Assembly: GCF_001654855.1 (NCBI RefSeq)
Contig: NZ_LXEN01000014.1
Location: 1-64,000 of the forward strand
Source of the DNA: Proteus myxofaciens ATCC 19692
Lineage (GTDB): Bacteria > Pseudomonadota > Gammaproteobacteria > Enterobacterales > Enterobacteriaceae
Direction: 5' to 3'
Length of the DNA stretch: 64,000 bases
Below are positions 10,265 through 19,792 of the stretch, one piece after another. The position numbers and the translations under genes are program-made. Numbering within the stretch: position 1 is the first letter of the stretch; each line of letters begins with the position of its first letter. The notes below the pieces were generated by a model that was not told the origin of the DNA, did not search any database, and worked only from the letters and a program-made list of their open reading frames with translations.

Positions 10265-10291
10265 ATTCGTTCTCCTATGCCACAGCATTAA

Positions 10292-10624
10292 TTAATCGTT
10301 AAGACGGACATACACAGTTTTACCTTCTGTTTTTACTTGATAATGAGCTATTGAGAATTGCTCATCTTCAAGGCAAAGACCGTCAGTTAAACGAAAATGC
10401 TGTTTTTTTAAAGGACTTACGATATATAACTCATTTTCATATTCAGCGATTAATCCTCTTGATAACACACTCGATTGTGCAAAAGGATCAATATTGCTCA
10501 ATGCATATAAACGATCGTCGTTATAAGGACGAAAAATAGCTACTTGCTCTTGTTCTACCAGTGCACACACGCCTGTTTGAGGTGTGATATCGTCTAATTG
10601 ACAAACAGCTGTCCATTGGCTCAT
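10292..10624 (-). CDS. nirD: Nitrite reductase small subunit NirD
   Basis: A 110-residue Rieske-like fold subunit of the cytoplasmic NADH-dependent nitrite reductase; forms the enzyme with NirB. NirD family members lack the Rieske cluster ligands, consistent with what is seen: no CxH...CxxH pair. The start overlaps the nirB stop by 4 bp, so translation is coupled. Unlike E. coli, nirC does not follow; cysG comes directly after. Confidence 0.95.
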   Translation of the reverse strand: MSQWTAVCQLDDITPQTGVCALVEQEQVAIFRPYNDDRLYALSNIDPFAQSSVLSRGLIAEYENELYIVSPLKKQHFRLTDGLCLEDEQFSIAHYQVKTEGKTVYVRLND

Positions 10625-13167
10625 GAGTGTTCCTCCTCTGTCACCATTTTGATATCAATTCGCTCATGCAAACGTGCTGGGCGATGTTGAAAACGTTCTT
10701 TCACCATATGAACACTAGGATCTGGCATTGGATTATTGACGAAGTGAGCAAAGCGTTTACGAGCATGTTCATCATCTACTGTTTCTTTCCACTCACACGC
10801 AAAGCGTTCACGTATTGCTTTAAGCTCTTTTTCTAATTGCGCATTTAATTTTAATTTATCGTTGATAATGACATCACGGAGATATTCAATGCCGCCTTCT
10901 AGATTTTCTAACCAAACAGAGGTACGTTGTAACTTATCGGCAGTGCGAATATAAAACATCATAAAACGATCAATATAGTGGACTAGCGTTTCTTCATCTA
11001 AATCAGCGGCAAGAAGATCAGCATGGCGCGGTTTCATACCACCATTACCACCAACATAAAGATTCCAGCCTTTATCTGTCGCAATGATACCGACATCTTT
11101 ACCTTGTGCTTCTGAACACTCACGCGTACAACCTGATACCCCAAATTTCATTTTGTGTGGTGTTCTTATTCCTTTGTAGCGATGTTCTAGCGATACACCT
11201 AAACCAACACTGTCACCCACACCAAAACGACACCAGCTGCTTCCTACACACGTTTTTACCATACGCAATGCTTTTGCATAGGCATGCCCTGTTTCAAATC
11301 CAGCAGCTATCAGCTTTTGCCAAATATCAGGTAAGTCTTGTTTATGAGCACCAAACATCGCCATACGCTGTGAGCCGGTAATTTTGGTGTAAAGATCGTA
11401 TTCTTGTGCGATTTGACCAATAGCAATCATACCTGCGGGTGTAATTTCACCACCAGGAGAACGAGGAATAATGGAGTAAGTGCCATCTTTTTGCATATTA
11501 GCGAGAAAATTGTCATTGGTATCTTGTAATGGCACTAAATCATCACGTAATACATAATCATTCCAGCAAGAAGCAAGCAGAGAGCCGATTGTCGGTTTAC
11601 AAATTTCACAGCCATAACCATGACCGTGTTTTTGTAAAATATCTTCATAGGTTTTTAAACCTTCAACACGGATAAGGTGATAAAGCTCTTGGCGAGAATA
11701 ATGAAAATGCTCACAAAGATGGTGATTAACTTCAATACCTTGTTTGCTTAACTGAGCATTAAGAACTTGTGAGATTAGCGGAATACAACCACCACAGCCT
11801 GTTCCTGCTTTTGTTTCTGCTTTGATAGCAGCCACAGTATGACAACCACCCTCAACAGCTTTAATAATGTCGCCTTTACTCACATCAAAACAAGAGCAAA
11901 TTTGAGCAGTATCAGGGAGTGAATCAACACCTATTGCAGGTTTGCTACCAGCATGAGCAGGTAAAATTAGCGTATCGGGATGTTCTGGTAATTCAATGGT
12001 GTTTAATGTGAGTTGAAGAAGATTACCGTAATCTTGGGTATCACCAACTAATACAGCACCCAACAAGTATTTATTGTCTTCACTAACAATAAGTCGTTTA
12101 TAAATTTCTTTGCTTTCATCAAGATAAATATAGCTACGACAACCTTCTTGGTGACCATGAGCATCACCAATACCACCAACATCAACACCTAATAATTTTA
12201 ATTTAGCGCTTAAATCTGCACCTTGGAATTGTGTGTTATTACCTAATAAGTGATCAACAGCAACTTGTGCCATTTTATAGCCAGGTGCAACGAGTCCGAA
12301 GACTTTATTATGCCAAGAAGCACATTCACCAATTGCATAAATATCAGGATCAGATGTTTGGCAATGGTCATTTATAACAATACCGCCACGTTGTGCAATG
12401 TCGAGGCTACATTGACGCGCTAATTTATCTTTAGGTCGTATGCCTGTTGAAAATACAATAAAGTCAACTTCAAGCGAAGTACCATCGGCAAACTCAAGTG
12501 TTTTACGCGCTTCAGTTCCCGTTGATAGAATCTCTAAGGTATTTTTAGAGGTATGAACTTTAACGCCCATTTGTTCTATTTTACGTTTTAATTGCTCTCC
12601 ACCTAATGTATCAAGTTGTTCTGCCATTAAGTTAGGTGCAAATTCGATAACGTGAGTTTCAATACCTAAGGTTTTTAATGCGCCAGCGGCTTCAAGTCCT
12701 AATAATCCACCACCAATAACAGCACCTTTGCGACTAACACGGGCGCAAGCTTCAATTGCATTTAAATCTTCAATGGTTCGATAAACAAAACAATCAGGCG
12801 AGTTACTTCCTTTGATTGGCGGTATCCACGGATAAGATCCCGTTGCCATAATTAATTTATCGTAATTAACACAACGACCTGTATTGGTATGCACCAATTT
12901 TTCTTCACGATTGATAGTGATAACGCGTTCACCGACTAATACATCGACTTGGTGTTTTTCGTAATATCCCTCTTTTACTAAAGAGAGTTCTTCAGCCGTA
13001 TGATGAGAGAAATAAGAAGAGAGATGAACCCTGTCATATGCAACACGAGGTTCTTCGCAAAAGACGATAATGTGGTACTCTTCATTTCCGCCTTTATCAA
13101 TCAGCTCTTCGATATAACGGTGACCTACCATCCCGTTACCGATAATCGCTACTGTTTTTTTGCTCAT
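10621..13167 (-). CDS. nirB: NADH-dependent nitrite reductase large subunit NirB
   Basis: Reduces nitrite to ammonia with NADH in the cytoplasm. The 848-residue protein has an N-terminal FAD-binding motif (GNGMVG, 10-15), an NAD-binding motif (GGGLLGLEAAG, 152-162) and a BFD-like [2Fe-2S] domain with C424, C426, C458 and C461. A siroheme/[4Fe-4S] domain follows with C640, C646, C680 and C684 (CVGSSWC ... CTREC). All cluster ligands are intact. A GAGG ribosome-binding site precedes the ATG, and a class II FNR promoter lies just upstream. Confidence 0.97.
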   Translation of the reverse strand: MSKKTVAIIGNGMVGHRYIEELIDKGGNEEYHIIVFCEEPRVAYDRVHLSSYFSHHTAEELSLVKEGYYEKHQVDVLVGERVITINREEKLVHTNTGRCVNYDKLIMATGSYPWIPPIKGSNSPDCFVYRTIEDLNAIEACARVSRKGAVIGGGLLGLEAAGALKTLGIETHVIEFAPNLMAEQLDTLGGEQLKRKIEQMGVKVHTSKNTLEILSTGTEARKTLEFADGTSLEVDFIVFSTGIRPKDKLARQCSLDIAQRGGIVINDHCQTSDPDIYAIGECASWHNKVFGLVAPGYKMAQVAVDHLLGNNTQFQGADLSAKLKLLGVDVGGIGDAHGHQEGCRSYIYLDESKEIYKRLIVSEDNKYLLGAVLVGDTQDYGNLLQLTLNTIELPEHPDTLILPAHAGSKPAIGVDSLPDTAQICSCFDVSKGDIIKAVEGGCHTVAAIKAETKAGTGCGGCIPLISQVLNAQLSKQGIEVNHHLCEHFHYSRQELYHLIRVEGLKTYEDILQKHGHGYGCEICKPTIGSLLASCWNDYVLRDDLVPLQDTNDNFLANMQKDGTYSIIPRSPGGEITPAGMIAIGQIAQEYDLYTKITGSQRMAMFGAHKQDLPDIWQKLIAAGFETGHAYAKALRMVKTCVGSSWCRFGVGDSVGLGVSLEHRYKGIRTPHKMKFGVSGCTRECSEAQGKDVGIIATDKGWNLYVGGNGGMKPRHADLLAADLDEETLVHYIDRFMMFYIRTADKLQRTSVWLENLEGGIEYLRDVIINDKLKLNAQLEKELKAIRERFACEWKETVDDEHARKRFAHFVNNPMPDPSVHMVKERFQHRPARLHERIDIKMVTEEEHS

Positions 13168-13195
13168 TTTTGCCTCAGATTTAAAGGTATCTAAA

Positions 13196-13239
13196 GCTAA
13201 AATACAAAACCATTAATAAGATATATTGATGAATATCAA
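13196..13239 (-). promoter_or_regulatory. FNR-dependent nirB promoter
   Basis: A perfect FNR box TTGAT-GAAT-ATCAA occupies 13226-13239. On the minus strand it is followed by an extended -10-like element (TG-TATTTT) such that the box centres near -41.5, the class II position known for E. coli nirB. The inferred start point is around 13191, giving a leader of about 25 nt. No convincing NarL/NarP heptamer pair was identified. Confidence 0.8.
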
Positions 13240-13506
13240 ACAGAGCTTAATCAATTCAGCTACTACACCTTAATAGTCAATTTTATTAAATATATTTACT
13301 ACTAAAGTGGTATATGAAAAGTCTTTTTTGGCAAGCAATTATTCCTATACTACAATTAATATCATTTTGTTATAACTAAGTGTTATATGTAAGCGTAATA
13401 AAAACTTTGCGCATTCACTGGGTTTTACCTATGTTAAGTTCACAAAGTAATAAATAATAAGTTATTGACATAAGAATTTAGTAATACCTTTTTCAGGGAG
13501 CATTCT

Positions 13507-15072
13507 ATGAAAGCAAAATTATTATCGTTATTAGTGGTTAGTGCACTTTCTGTTCCTGTACTCGCAGCTACACCTGCCAATACACTAATTGTGGTACAAG
13601 GCCTTGATGATCTTGTTAGCCTTGATCCTGCTGAAAGTAATGAATTATCAAGTATTCAGACCGTACCTAGCCTTTATCAGCGTATTGTTCAGCCTAATCG
13701 TGAAAACCCAGAAATTAATGAACCTATTTTAGTAGAAAGCTGGAAAGCAGACCCTAAACAAAAATCTATCATCTTTAAAATAAAACCGGATGCAAAATTT
13801 GCCTCTGGCTCTCCTGTTCGCCCTGAAGATATTCTCTTTTCTTATCAACGTGCAATTAAGATGAACAAATCGCCAGCCTTTATTTTAAATGTGTTAGGTT
13901 GGAAAACAGATAACATCGACTCATTATTAAAAAAAGTCAGTAATGATGAGTTTGAAGTCCGCTGGACAGCAGATGTTAGCCCTGATGTGGTGTTAAATAT
14001 TCTCTCAACCCCTATCGCGTCTATTGTTGATGAAAAATTAGTGTCTCAACATATCAAAAATAATGACTTTGGTAATGGTTGGCTGAAAATGCATTCAGCA
14101 GGAAGTGGTGCTTATAAAATGCGTACTTATCAGCCACGTCAAGCCATTGTGTTAGAGGCAAATCCGCTTTCTCCTACTGGCGCACCTAAAACTCCTAATG
14201 TCATTATAAAAAATGTACCAGACCCTGCTTCACGCCGTCTTCTTATTGAAAAAGGTGATGCTGATATCGCCCGTGAATTAGGAACAGACCAAGTTGCCGC
14301 TTTAGCAGGAAAAGCAGGCGTCAAAATTTTAGATATCCCTTCTGCTGAGCAAGTGTATATGGCGTTTAATACAGCAAGTGGTAACGCTGTATTAAAAGAG
14401 CCTGCATTTTGGGAAGCTGCTCGTTATCTTGTCGACTATAAAGGTATTACAGAAGATTTGATGCGTGGACAATATTTTATCCACCAAAGCTTTTTACCTG
14501 TGGGTTTACCAGGTGCATTAAAAGATAATCCATTTACGTTTGATCCTGAAAAAGCCAAGGCCATTCTTACTAAAGCTGGTATTGAAAATGCGCATTTTAC
14601 GCTTGATGTCGAAAATAAAGTGCCTTATATCACTGTTGCACAATCAATACAGGCGAGTTTTGCTCAAGCCAATGTAAAAGTGGATTTACTTCCTGCAGCT
14701 GGAAGCCAAGTGTATAGCCGTGTTCGCGCTAAACAGCATCAAGCAGCGATTCGCTTTTGGATACCAGATTATTTTGATGCACATTCAAACGCGAGCGCAT
14801 TTGCCTATAACGATGGTCAATCTAATACTGTTGCTTGGTTAAATGGCTGGCAAATTCCTGATATCAGCAAACAAACATTAGCAGCACTTAATGAAGCCGA
14901 TAAAACTAAACGTCAATCACTTTATACCGATATGCAAAAAGAGTTACAGCGTAGCTCGCCTTATGTCTTTATTGATCAAGGCAAAAATCAAATCGTGTTA
15001 CGTGATAATGTAAATGGCTATGCCCAAGGCTTAAATGCTGACATGGTCTATTATGATAAAGTGACTAAATAA
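13507..15072 (+). CDS. sapA: Periplasmic peptide-binding protein SapA
   Basis: Solute-binding component of the Sap transporter, linked in enterics to resistance to cationic antimicrobial peptides. A 521-residue precursor with signal peptide (cleavage near LAA-T, about 21), then an SBP_bac_5 fold beginning at DDLVSLDPAE. GGGAG upstream of the ATG is a strong ribosome-binding site. First gene of sapABCDF in canonical order. Confidence 0.93.
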   Translation: MKAKLLSLLVVSALSVPVLAATPANTLIVVQGLDDLVSLDPAESNELSSIQTVPSLYQRIVQPNRENPEINEPILVESWKADPKQKSIIFKIKPDAKFASGSPVRPEDILFSYQRAIKMNKSPAFILNVLGWKTDNIDSLLKKVSNDEFEVRWTADVSPDVVLNILSTPIASIVDEKLVSQHIKNNDFGNGWLKMHSAGSGAYKMRTYQPRQAIVLEANPLSPTGAPKTPNVIIKNVPDPASRRLLIEKGDADIARELGTDQVAALAGKAGVKILDIPSAEQVYMAFNTASGNAVLKEPAFWEAARYLVDYKGITEDLMRGQYFIHQSFLPVGLPGALKDNPFTFDPEKAKAILTKAGIENAHFTLDVENKVPYITVAQSIQASFAQANVKVDLLPAAGSQVYSRVRAKQHQAAIRFWIPDYFDAHSNASAFAYNDGQSNTVAWLNGWQIPDISKQTLAALNEADKTKRQSLYTDMQKELQRSSPYVFIDQGKNQIVLRDNVNGYAQGLNADMVYYDKVTK

Positions 15073-15085
15073 TTTTTAAATCAAG

Positions 15086-15140
15086 CCACTCGTTATATCG
15101 CTATTAGAACGTTAGCAATATGGCGAGTGGTCTCTTTTTT
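15086..15140 (+). terminator. Stem-loop between sapA and sapB
   Basis: A long imperfect stem (outer CCACTCG / CGAGTGG, inner ATAT.GCTA / TTAGC.ATAT) is followed by CTCTTTTTT. By analogy with the oppA-oppB spacer it may attenuate transcription so that the binding protein is made in excess over the permease. Confidence 0.7.
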
Positions 15141-15163
15141 ATCATTTCATTAGGCTAAGCTGT

Positions 15164-16207
15164 ATGACGACTGTGATAAATTCCTCCTCACGTCTAAAAG
15201 AAAAATTAGCAACCTTGGCTCAAGGTATTTTGACTCTCATACTGACGCTTTTGGGATTGCTGATTATTACCTTTACACTTTCTGCATTTTCACCTGTTGA
15301 TCCTGTCTTACAAATTGTTGGCGATCATGCCAGTATTGAAACTTATAATCAGGTTAAACATGAATTAGGGTTAGACCAACCTATTTATCTCCAATTTTTT
15401 CATTATGTGGGAGCCTTAATACAAGGTGATTTTGGTACTGCGACATCGACAGGACAGCCTGTATTTGATGATTTGCTTTCAACTTTTCCTGCTACACTGG
15501 AATTAGCCACTATTGCCCTCTTTTTTGGTGCCAGCTTAGGGATTATTTTTGGTGTGCTATGTGCACGATTTGCGGGCACACCTTTAGATTTTATTTTGCG
15601 TATTGTCACATTATTAGGTAGCTCGGTGCCTATTTTTTGGTTAGGTCTTATCTTACTTCTTCTTTTTTATGCCACATTGCAATGGACAGCAGGACCAGGA
15701 CGCTTAGACGATATTTATCAATTCACAATAACGCCTGTTACAGGGTTTGTGCTTATTGATACGTTACTATCTGGTGATAAAGATGCCTTTATTAATGCCT
15801 TATCACACCTTATTTTACCCGTTTCATTACTCGCTTATTTCGCATTAGCCTCTATTACACGATTAACACGTTCAGCCTGTTTAAATGAAATGGATAAAGA
15901 ATATGTCACATTGGCTCGCGCTAAAGGTGTCAGTGAAATACGCATTCTCTTTTTCCATATTTTGCCTAATATACGCGGTGTGTTATTAACGATTATCGCC
16001 CTTGCTTATACCAATATGCTAGAAGGTGCAGTATTAACAGAAACGGTATTTTCTTGGCCTGGTATCGGTCGCTATCTAACAACAGCTCTTTTTGCGGGTG
16101 ATAGTACCGCGATTATGGGTGGGACTTTAGTGATTGGTTTGTGTTTTGTGCTTATTAATAATATGACCGACATTATTATTCGTTTAACCGATCCGAGGCT
16201 TCGCTAA
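15164..16207 (+). CDS. sapB: Sap ABC transporter permease SapB
   Basis: Inner-membrane permease of the dipeptide/oligopeptide family (347 residues). It has a first membrane helix at about 22-45, the HELGLDQPIY family segment near residue 67, and an EAA-like coupling loop (LARAKGVSEIRILFFHILPN). It ends by abutting sapC: its TAA overlaps the sapC ATG by 1 bp. Confidence 0.93.
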   Translation: MTTVINSSSRLKEKLATLAQGILTLILTLLGLLIITFTLSAFSPVDPVLQIVGDHASIETYNQVKHELGLDQPIYLQFFHYVGALIQGDFGTATSTGQPVFDDLLSTFPATLELATIALFFGASLGIIFGVLCARFAGTPLDFILRIVTLLGSSVPIFWLGLILLLLFYATLQWTAGPGRLDDIYQFTITPVTGFVLIDTLLSGDKDAFINALSHLILPVSLLAYFALASITRLTRSACLNEMDKEYVTLARAKGVSEIRILFFHILPNIRGVLLTIIALAYTNMLEGAVLTETVFSWPGIGRYLTTALFAGDSTAIMGGTLVIGLCFVLINNMTDIIIRLTDPRLR

Positions 16208-17037
16208 TGTCATTTACATTCTTAAAAAAAATAGCGCGTTCGCCTTCAGCCTTTATTGGGTTATCACTTTTATTGCTTTTTATCTTTATGGCTATTTTTG
16301 CACCTTGGTTAGCACCACAAGATCCCAATTGGCAAAATGCAGCACAAAGATTACTTGCACCTAATGCACAACATTGGTTAGGTACTGATAATTATGGCCG
16401 TGATATTCTCTCTCGCCTTATTTATGGCACACGTCCTATGCTGGGATTAGTTGGGCTTGTTGCTCTTATCACATTACCATTAGGTTTGTTTATTGGTGTT
16501 ATTTCAGGTTATTACGGTGGCTGGGCTGAACGCATTTTAATGCGATTTACTGATATAGTGATGTCTATGCCATCCCTTATTCTCGCTTTTGCCTTTGTGG
16601 CAATGCTAGGGCCTGGTTTACTCAATGGCGCATTAGCCCTCGCATTAACAGCATGGCCTGCTTATGCTCGCCAAGCTCGTAGTGAGATTCAACATCTTCG
16701 TAATAGTGATTATCTTGCTGCTGCTGAAATGATGGGGATTAACGGCATACGGTTATTATGGGGCCATATTCTCCCCTTATGCTTACCTTCAGCGATTGTG
16801 CGTTTAGCGCTTAACCTTGCTGTGATTATTCTAGCCGCTGCTGGATTAGGGTTCCTTGGTTTAGGTGCTCGCCCACCAATGGCGGAATGGGGGGCAATGA
16901 TTGCGGATGGTATGCCTGTTATTTTTGATCAATGGTGGGTAGCTGCAATTCCGGGTTCCGCTATTTTGGTAAGTAGCCTCGCCTTTAACTTATTAGGTGA
17001 TGGATTACGTGATGTACTAGGAGATACTCGTGACTAA
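16207..17037 (+). CDS. sapC: Sap ABC transporter permease SapC
   Basis: Second permease subunit (276 residues): N-terminal helix (about 15-37), the GTDNYGRDILSRLIYG motif characteristic of the OppC/DppC group, and an EAA loop (AAAEMMGINGIRLLWGHILP). Overlaps sapB by 1 bp and sapD by 8 bp, so the operon is translationally coupled. Confidence 0.93.
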   Translation: MSFTFLKKIARSPSAFIGLSLLLLFIFMAIFAPWLAPQDPNWQNAAQRLLAPNAQHWLGTDNYGRDILSRLIYGTRPMLGLVGLVALITLPLGLFIGVISGYYGGWAERILMRFTDIVMSMPSLILAFAFVAMLGPGLLNGALALALTAWPAYARQARSEIQHLRNSDYLAAAEMMGINGIRLLWGHILPLCLPSAIVRLALNLAVIILAAAGLGFLGLGARPPMAEWGAMIADGMPVIFDQWWVAAIPGSAILVSSLAFNLLGDGLRDVLGDTRD

Positions 17038-17866
17038 ACAATCATTAATTGAAGTAGATAAACTCTGTATTGATTTTCCTACAGCAAGAGTTGTCAATAA
17101 TGTCACGTTTTCTTTAGGACAAGAGCGTTTAGCTATTGTTGGTGAATCAGGATCAGGCAAATCCATGACAGCACGCGCATTAATGGGACTTGTGCGTCAG
17201 CCGGGTAAAGTCACAGCAAACACATTAAATTTAATGGATAATAGCTTATTAAATTTATCACCTCGTCAATGGAATACCATTAGAGGAAAAACATTATCAA
17301 TGGTATTACAAGATCCACGCTATGCATTGAACCCCGTTAAAACTATTTATCAACAAGTTGATGAAACTGTAAAACTACATCAAAAGCTTTCTCGTAGTGA
17401 AAGGCGCCAGCTTATTATCGAAACGTTATTATCTGTCGGTTTACCAGAACAGAATATTTATCGTTATCCTGGTGAACTATCAGGTGGTATGGGACAACGT
17501 GCGATGATTGCTATCGCACTCATTAATAACCCTGCCATTTTAATTGCTGATGAGCCAACTTCTGCGCTAGATGCACAATTACGTCATCAAATTTTAGAAC
17601 TTATCATTTCGCAATGTGAGCAACGCAAAATGGGTTTAATCCTGATTAGCCATGATCTTCCTTTAGTGGCTGAATATTGTGACCGCGTGATGGTAATGTA
17701 TCAAGGTGAGCAAGTTGATGAACTTTCTGCTAGTGCTTTACCTCATGCCACTCATCCTTATACGCGTACATTATGGACATGTCGCCCTAATGCCAGCACT
17801 TACGGGACTCAATTACCTGTATTAGATAGGACATTACATTTTAAAGGACTTTATGATGCTAGTTGA
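17030..17866 (+). CDS. sapD: Sap ABC transporter ATP-binding protein SapD
   Basis: ATPase of the Sap system, 278 residues, with Walker A GESGSGKS near residue 37, signature LSGGMGQR and Walker B ILIADEPTSALD. It is about 50 residues shorter at the C-terminus than E. coli SapD (about 330), lacking most of the oligopeptide C-terminal domain. SapD in E. coli also supports Trk potassium uptake; whether that holds here is unknown. Overlaps sapF by 14 bp. Confidence 0.9.
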   Translation: MTKQSLIEVDKLCIDFPTARVVNNVTFSLGQERLAIVGESGSGKSMTARALMGLVRQPGKVTANTLNLMDNSLLNLSPRQWNTIRGKTLSMVLQDPRYALNPVKTIYQQVDETVKLHQKLSRSERRQLIIETLLSVGLPEQNIYRYPGELSGGMGQRAMIAIALINNPAILIADEPTSALDAQLRHQILELIISQCEQRKMGLILISHDLPLVAEYCDRVMVMYQGEQVDELSASALPHATHPYTRTLWTCRPNASTYGTQLPVLDRTLHFKGLYDAS

Positions 17867-18575
17867 TATCCATAAATTACATGTCCAATTTAAACAAGGT
17901 AGCCAAATAAAACACGTTGTCAAAGGCATTGATTTACAAATAAAACAAGGCGAAACGTTTAGTCTTATTGGTCGTTCAGGGTGTGGTAAATCAACGGTAC
18001 TACGCGTTATCGCAGGCTTACTACATGATTGGCAAGGTGATGTTTCACTGCTAGGACAACCTATTAATGCAAAACAGCATTTTTACGGTCAATTGCGTCG
18101 TAATATACAAATGGTGTTTCAAGATCCCTATGCTTCTTTACACCCTCAACATCGTATTGAACGTGCTTTTTCTGAGCCATTGAAGATACATCATATACCT
18201 TTTGATAATAGCAAAATTGAAGATGCATTAGCTCAAGTTGGTTTATCAGCAGATATTGCTAATCGCTATCCTCATCAATTATCAGGAGGCCAGCGCCAAC
18301 GTGTTGCTATTGCGAGAGCCCTTTTATTACAACCGCAATTATTGCTTTTGGATGAGCCAACCTCTGCATTAGATATGTCAGTACAAGCCGAGATCTTAAA
18401 TCTACTTAATAAACTGAAAAAACAGCACAATATGACTTATTTATTAGTTAGTCATGATGCTGATGTTATCGCGCATATGTCAGATAGCGCGGCATTAATG
18501 GAAAACGGTGAATTAACACGTCACTACGATAGAGAAGCGCTTTCTAAAGGCATACATGCCATTGATAGAGAATAA
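17853..18575 (+). CDS. sapF: Sap ABC transporter ATP-binding protein SapF
   Basis: Second ATPase of Sap, 240 residues: Walker A GRSGCGKST near residue 43, signature LSGGQRQR, Walker B LLLLDEPTSALD. Somewhat shorter than E. coli SapF (about 268). Two adjacent ATG codons are possible starts; the operon ends here at a terminator shared with ychE. Confidence 0.9.
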   Translation: MMLVDIHKLHVQFKQGSQIKHVVKGIDLQIKQGETFSLIGRSGCGKSTVLRVIAGLLHDWQGDVSLLGQPINAKQHFYGQLRRNIQMVFQDPYASLHPQHRIERAFSEPLKIHHIPFDNSKIEDALAQVGLSADIANRYPHQLSGGQRQRVAIARALLLQPQLLLLDEPTSALDMSVQAEILNLLNKLKKQHNMTYLLVSHDADVIAHMSDSAALMENGELTRHYDREALSKGIHAIDRE

Positions 18576-18576
18576 A

Positions 18577-18616
18577 GAAAAAGCGCAGTATAGATAATAA
18601 ATATACTGCGCTTTTA
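18577..18616. terminator. Bidirectional terminator between sapF and ychE
   Basis: A perfect 13-bp stem (AAAGCGCAGTATA / TATACTGCGCTTT) with A-rich and T-rich flanks sits between two convergent genes and can terminate both. Confidence 0.9.
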
Positions 18617-18635
18617 TTGAAAAGATACGCTGTGT

Positions 18636-19280
18636 TTACACTAATAATCCCGGGAAAATCGAGCGTAATCCCGTAACAATAAATTCAATACCTAATGCCA
18701 TTAATAGTAGCCCCATAATACGAGTGACCACATTAATACCTGTTTGACCTAAATATTTTACTAGCAAAGTTGCACTGCGAAAGAGTAACCAACAACAGAA
18801 GGCGAAAAAAATACTTGTGGCAGCAAGTCCTAAAAAGTTAGTAAAGCCACTCCAGCGAGAGCTCCAGACAATACAAGAACTCATTGCACCGGGGCCTGCC
18901 ATTAAAGGTAACGCTAAGGGCACAACAGCAACGCTACTGCGAACGGCGGATTCATTTTTTTCTTGATTATTTTGTTTATCTTCGCCTAAACGTCCATTAA
19001 TCATCGTCATTGCAATAGTCACAATTAAGATACCCCCTGCGATACGAAATGAATCAATAGAGATACCAAATACTTTCAATATAGAGTCACCAATAAGCAA
19101 AGAGGTCACTAAAATAATGGCAACAGACCCATTAGCAATTAAATTCGTTTTATTACGTCCTGCATCTGTTTGATAACTCGTCATGCTGATAAAAACAGGC
19201 AAAATTCCAATAGGATTAACAATAGCGAAAAGCCCAACAAAAAATTTAATATAACCGGATAAATCCAGCAAAGCTCCCAT
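18636..19280 (-). CDS. ychE: MarC-family inner-membrane protein YchE
   Basis: A 214-residue integral membrane protein with about six hydrophobic segments, including the MarC-family hallmarks FAIVNPIGILPVF (near residue 18) and PLALPLMAGPGAMSS (about 122-136). Function of the family is not established. Adjacent to adhE in divergent orientation, as in E. coli. Confidence 0.9.
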   Translation of the reverse strand: MGALLDLSGYIKFFVGLFAIVNPIGILPVFISMTSYQTDAGRNKTNLIANGSVAIILVTSLLIGDSILKVFGISIDSFRIAGGILIVTIAMTMINGRLGEDKQNNQEKNESAVRSSVAVVPLALPLMAGPGAMSSCIVWSSRWSGFTNFLGLAATSIFFAFCCWLLFRSATLLVKYLGQTGINVVTRIMGLLLMALGIEFIVTGLRSIFPGLLV

Positions 19281-19792
19281 GAACAGCCCCTTCTTGGCTA
19301 ATAAACATGCGAATTATTCTATGTACGATAAAATAACCTAATAAAAAGCGCGTTACTTTAAATCAATAAACCAGTTAATTCTATTACTTAACAACTTTTC
19401 AGCTAAAATTTTATTTGGCAAACTAAGTGAAACACTGTTATTTAATTCTATATCTAAATCTCTCAATCAACAAAAAATTCGTTGTTAATAAATTACAAAT
19501 AGGAATCATTATCATTAAAGGCCGTGCTGAAAGGTGTCAGCTTCTCAATTTTTTGATGTAGATCACGTTAATTAATATGAAAGATGATAAGCTGTCATCA
19601 TTCAAGAAAAGAAGAGATTTAAAAAACATATTTGCATTATCTATTGTTTTTTCTGAGCTTTTTAAGCAAATTATAGGTTCTTGTTATTTACACTTAATTT
19701 AGAGCATTATCACCTAATTACGCTATCCTTATTATTGGTGATTTAAACAGCTAATTTGCTTAAAAAGTTTAACATTTATCAGGAGTCTCTTT
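19281..19792. other. ychE-adhE divergent regulatory region
   Basis: A 512-bp AT-rich spacer with no supportable gene. It holds the promoters of ychE and adhE, the FNR/CRP-like box at 19553-19566, and a Fur-like stretch (AATCATTATCATT near 19505). The adhE leader is long, over 200 nt if transcription starts near that box, as is known for E. coli adhE. Confidence 0.6.
19553..19566 (+). promoter_or_regulatory. FNR/CRP-like box upstream of adhE
   Basis: TTGAT-GTAG-ATCAC matches the FNR consensus at 9 of 10 defined positions, and offset by one base (TTTGA-N6-TCACG) it is also a weak CRP site. It lies about 230 bp upstream of adhE, a gene expressed anaerobically. Function is inferred. Confidence 0.5.
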
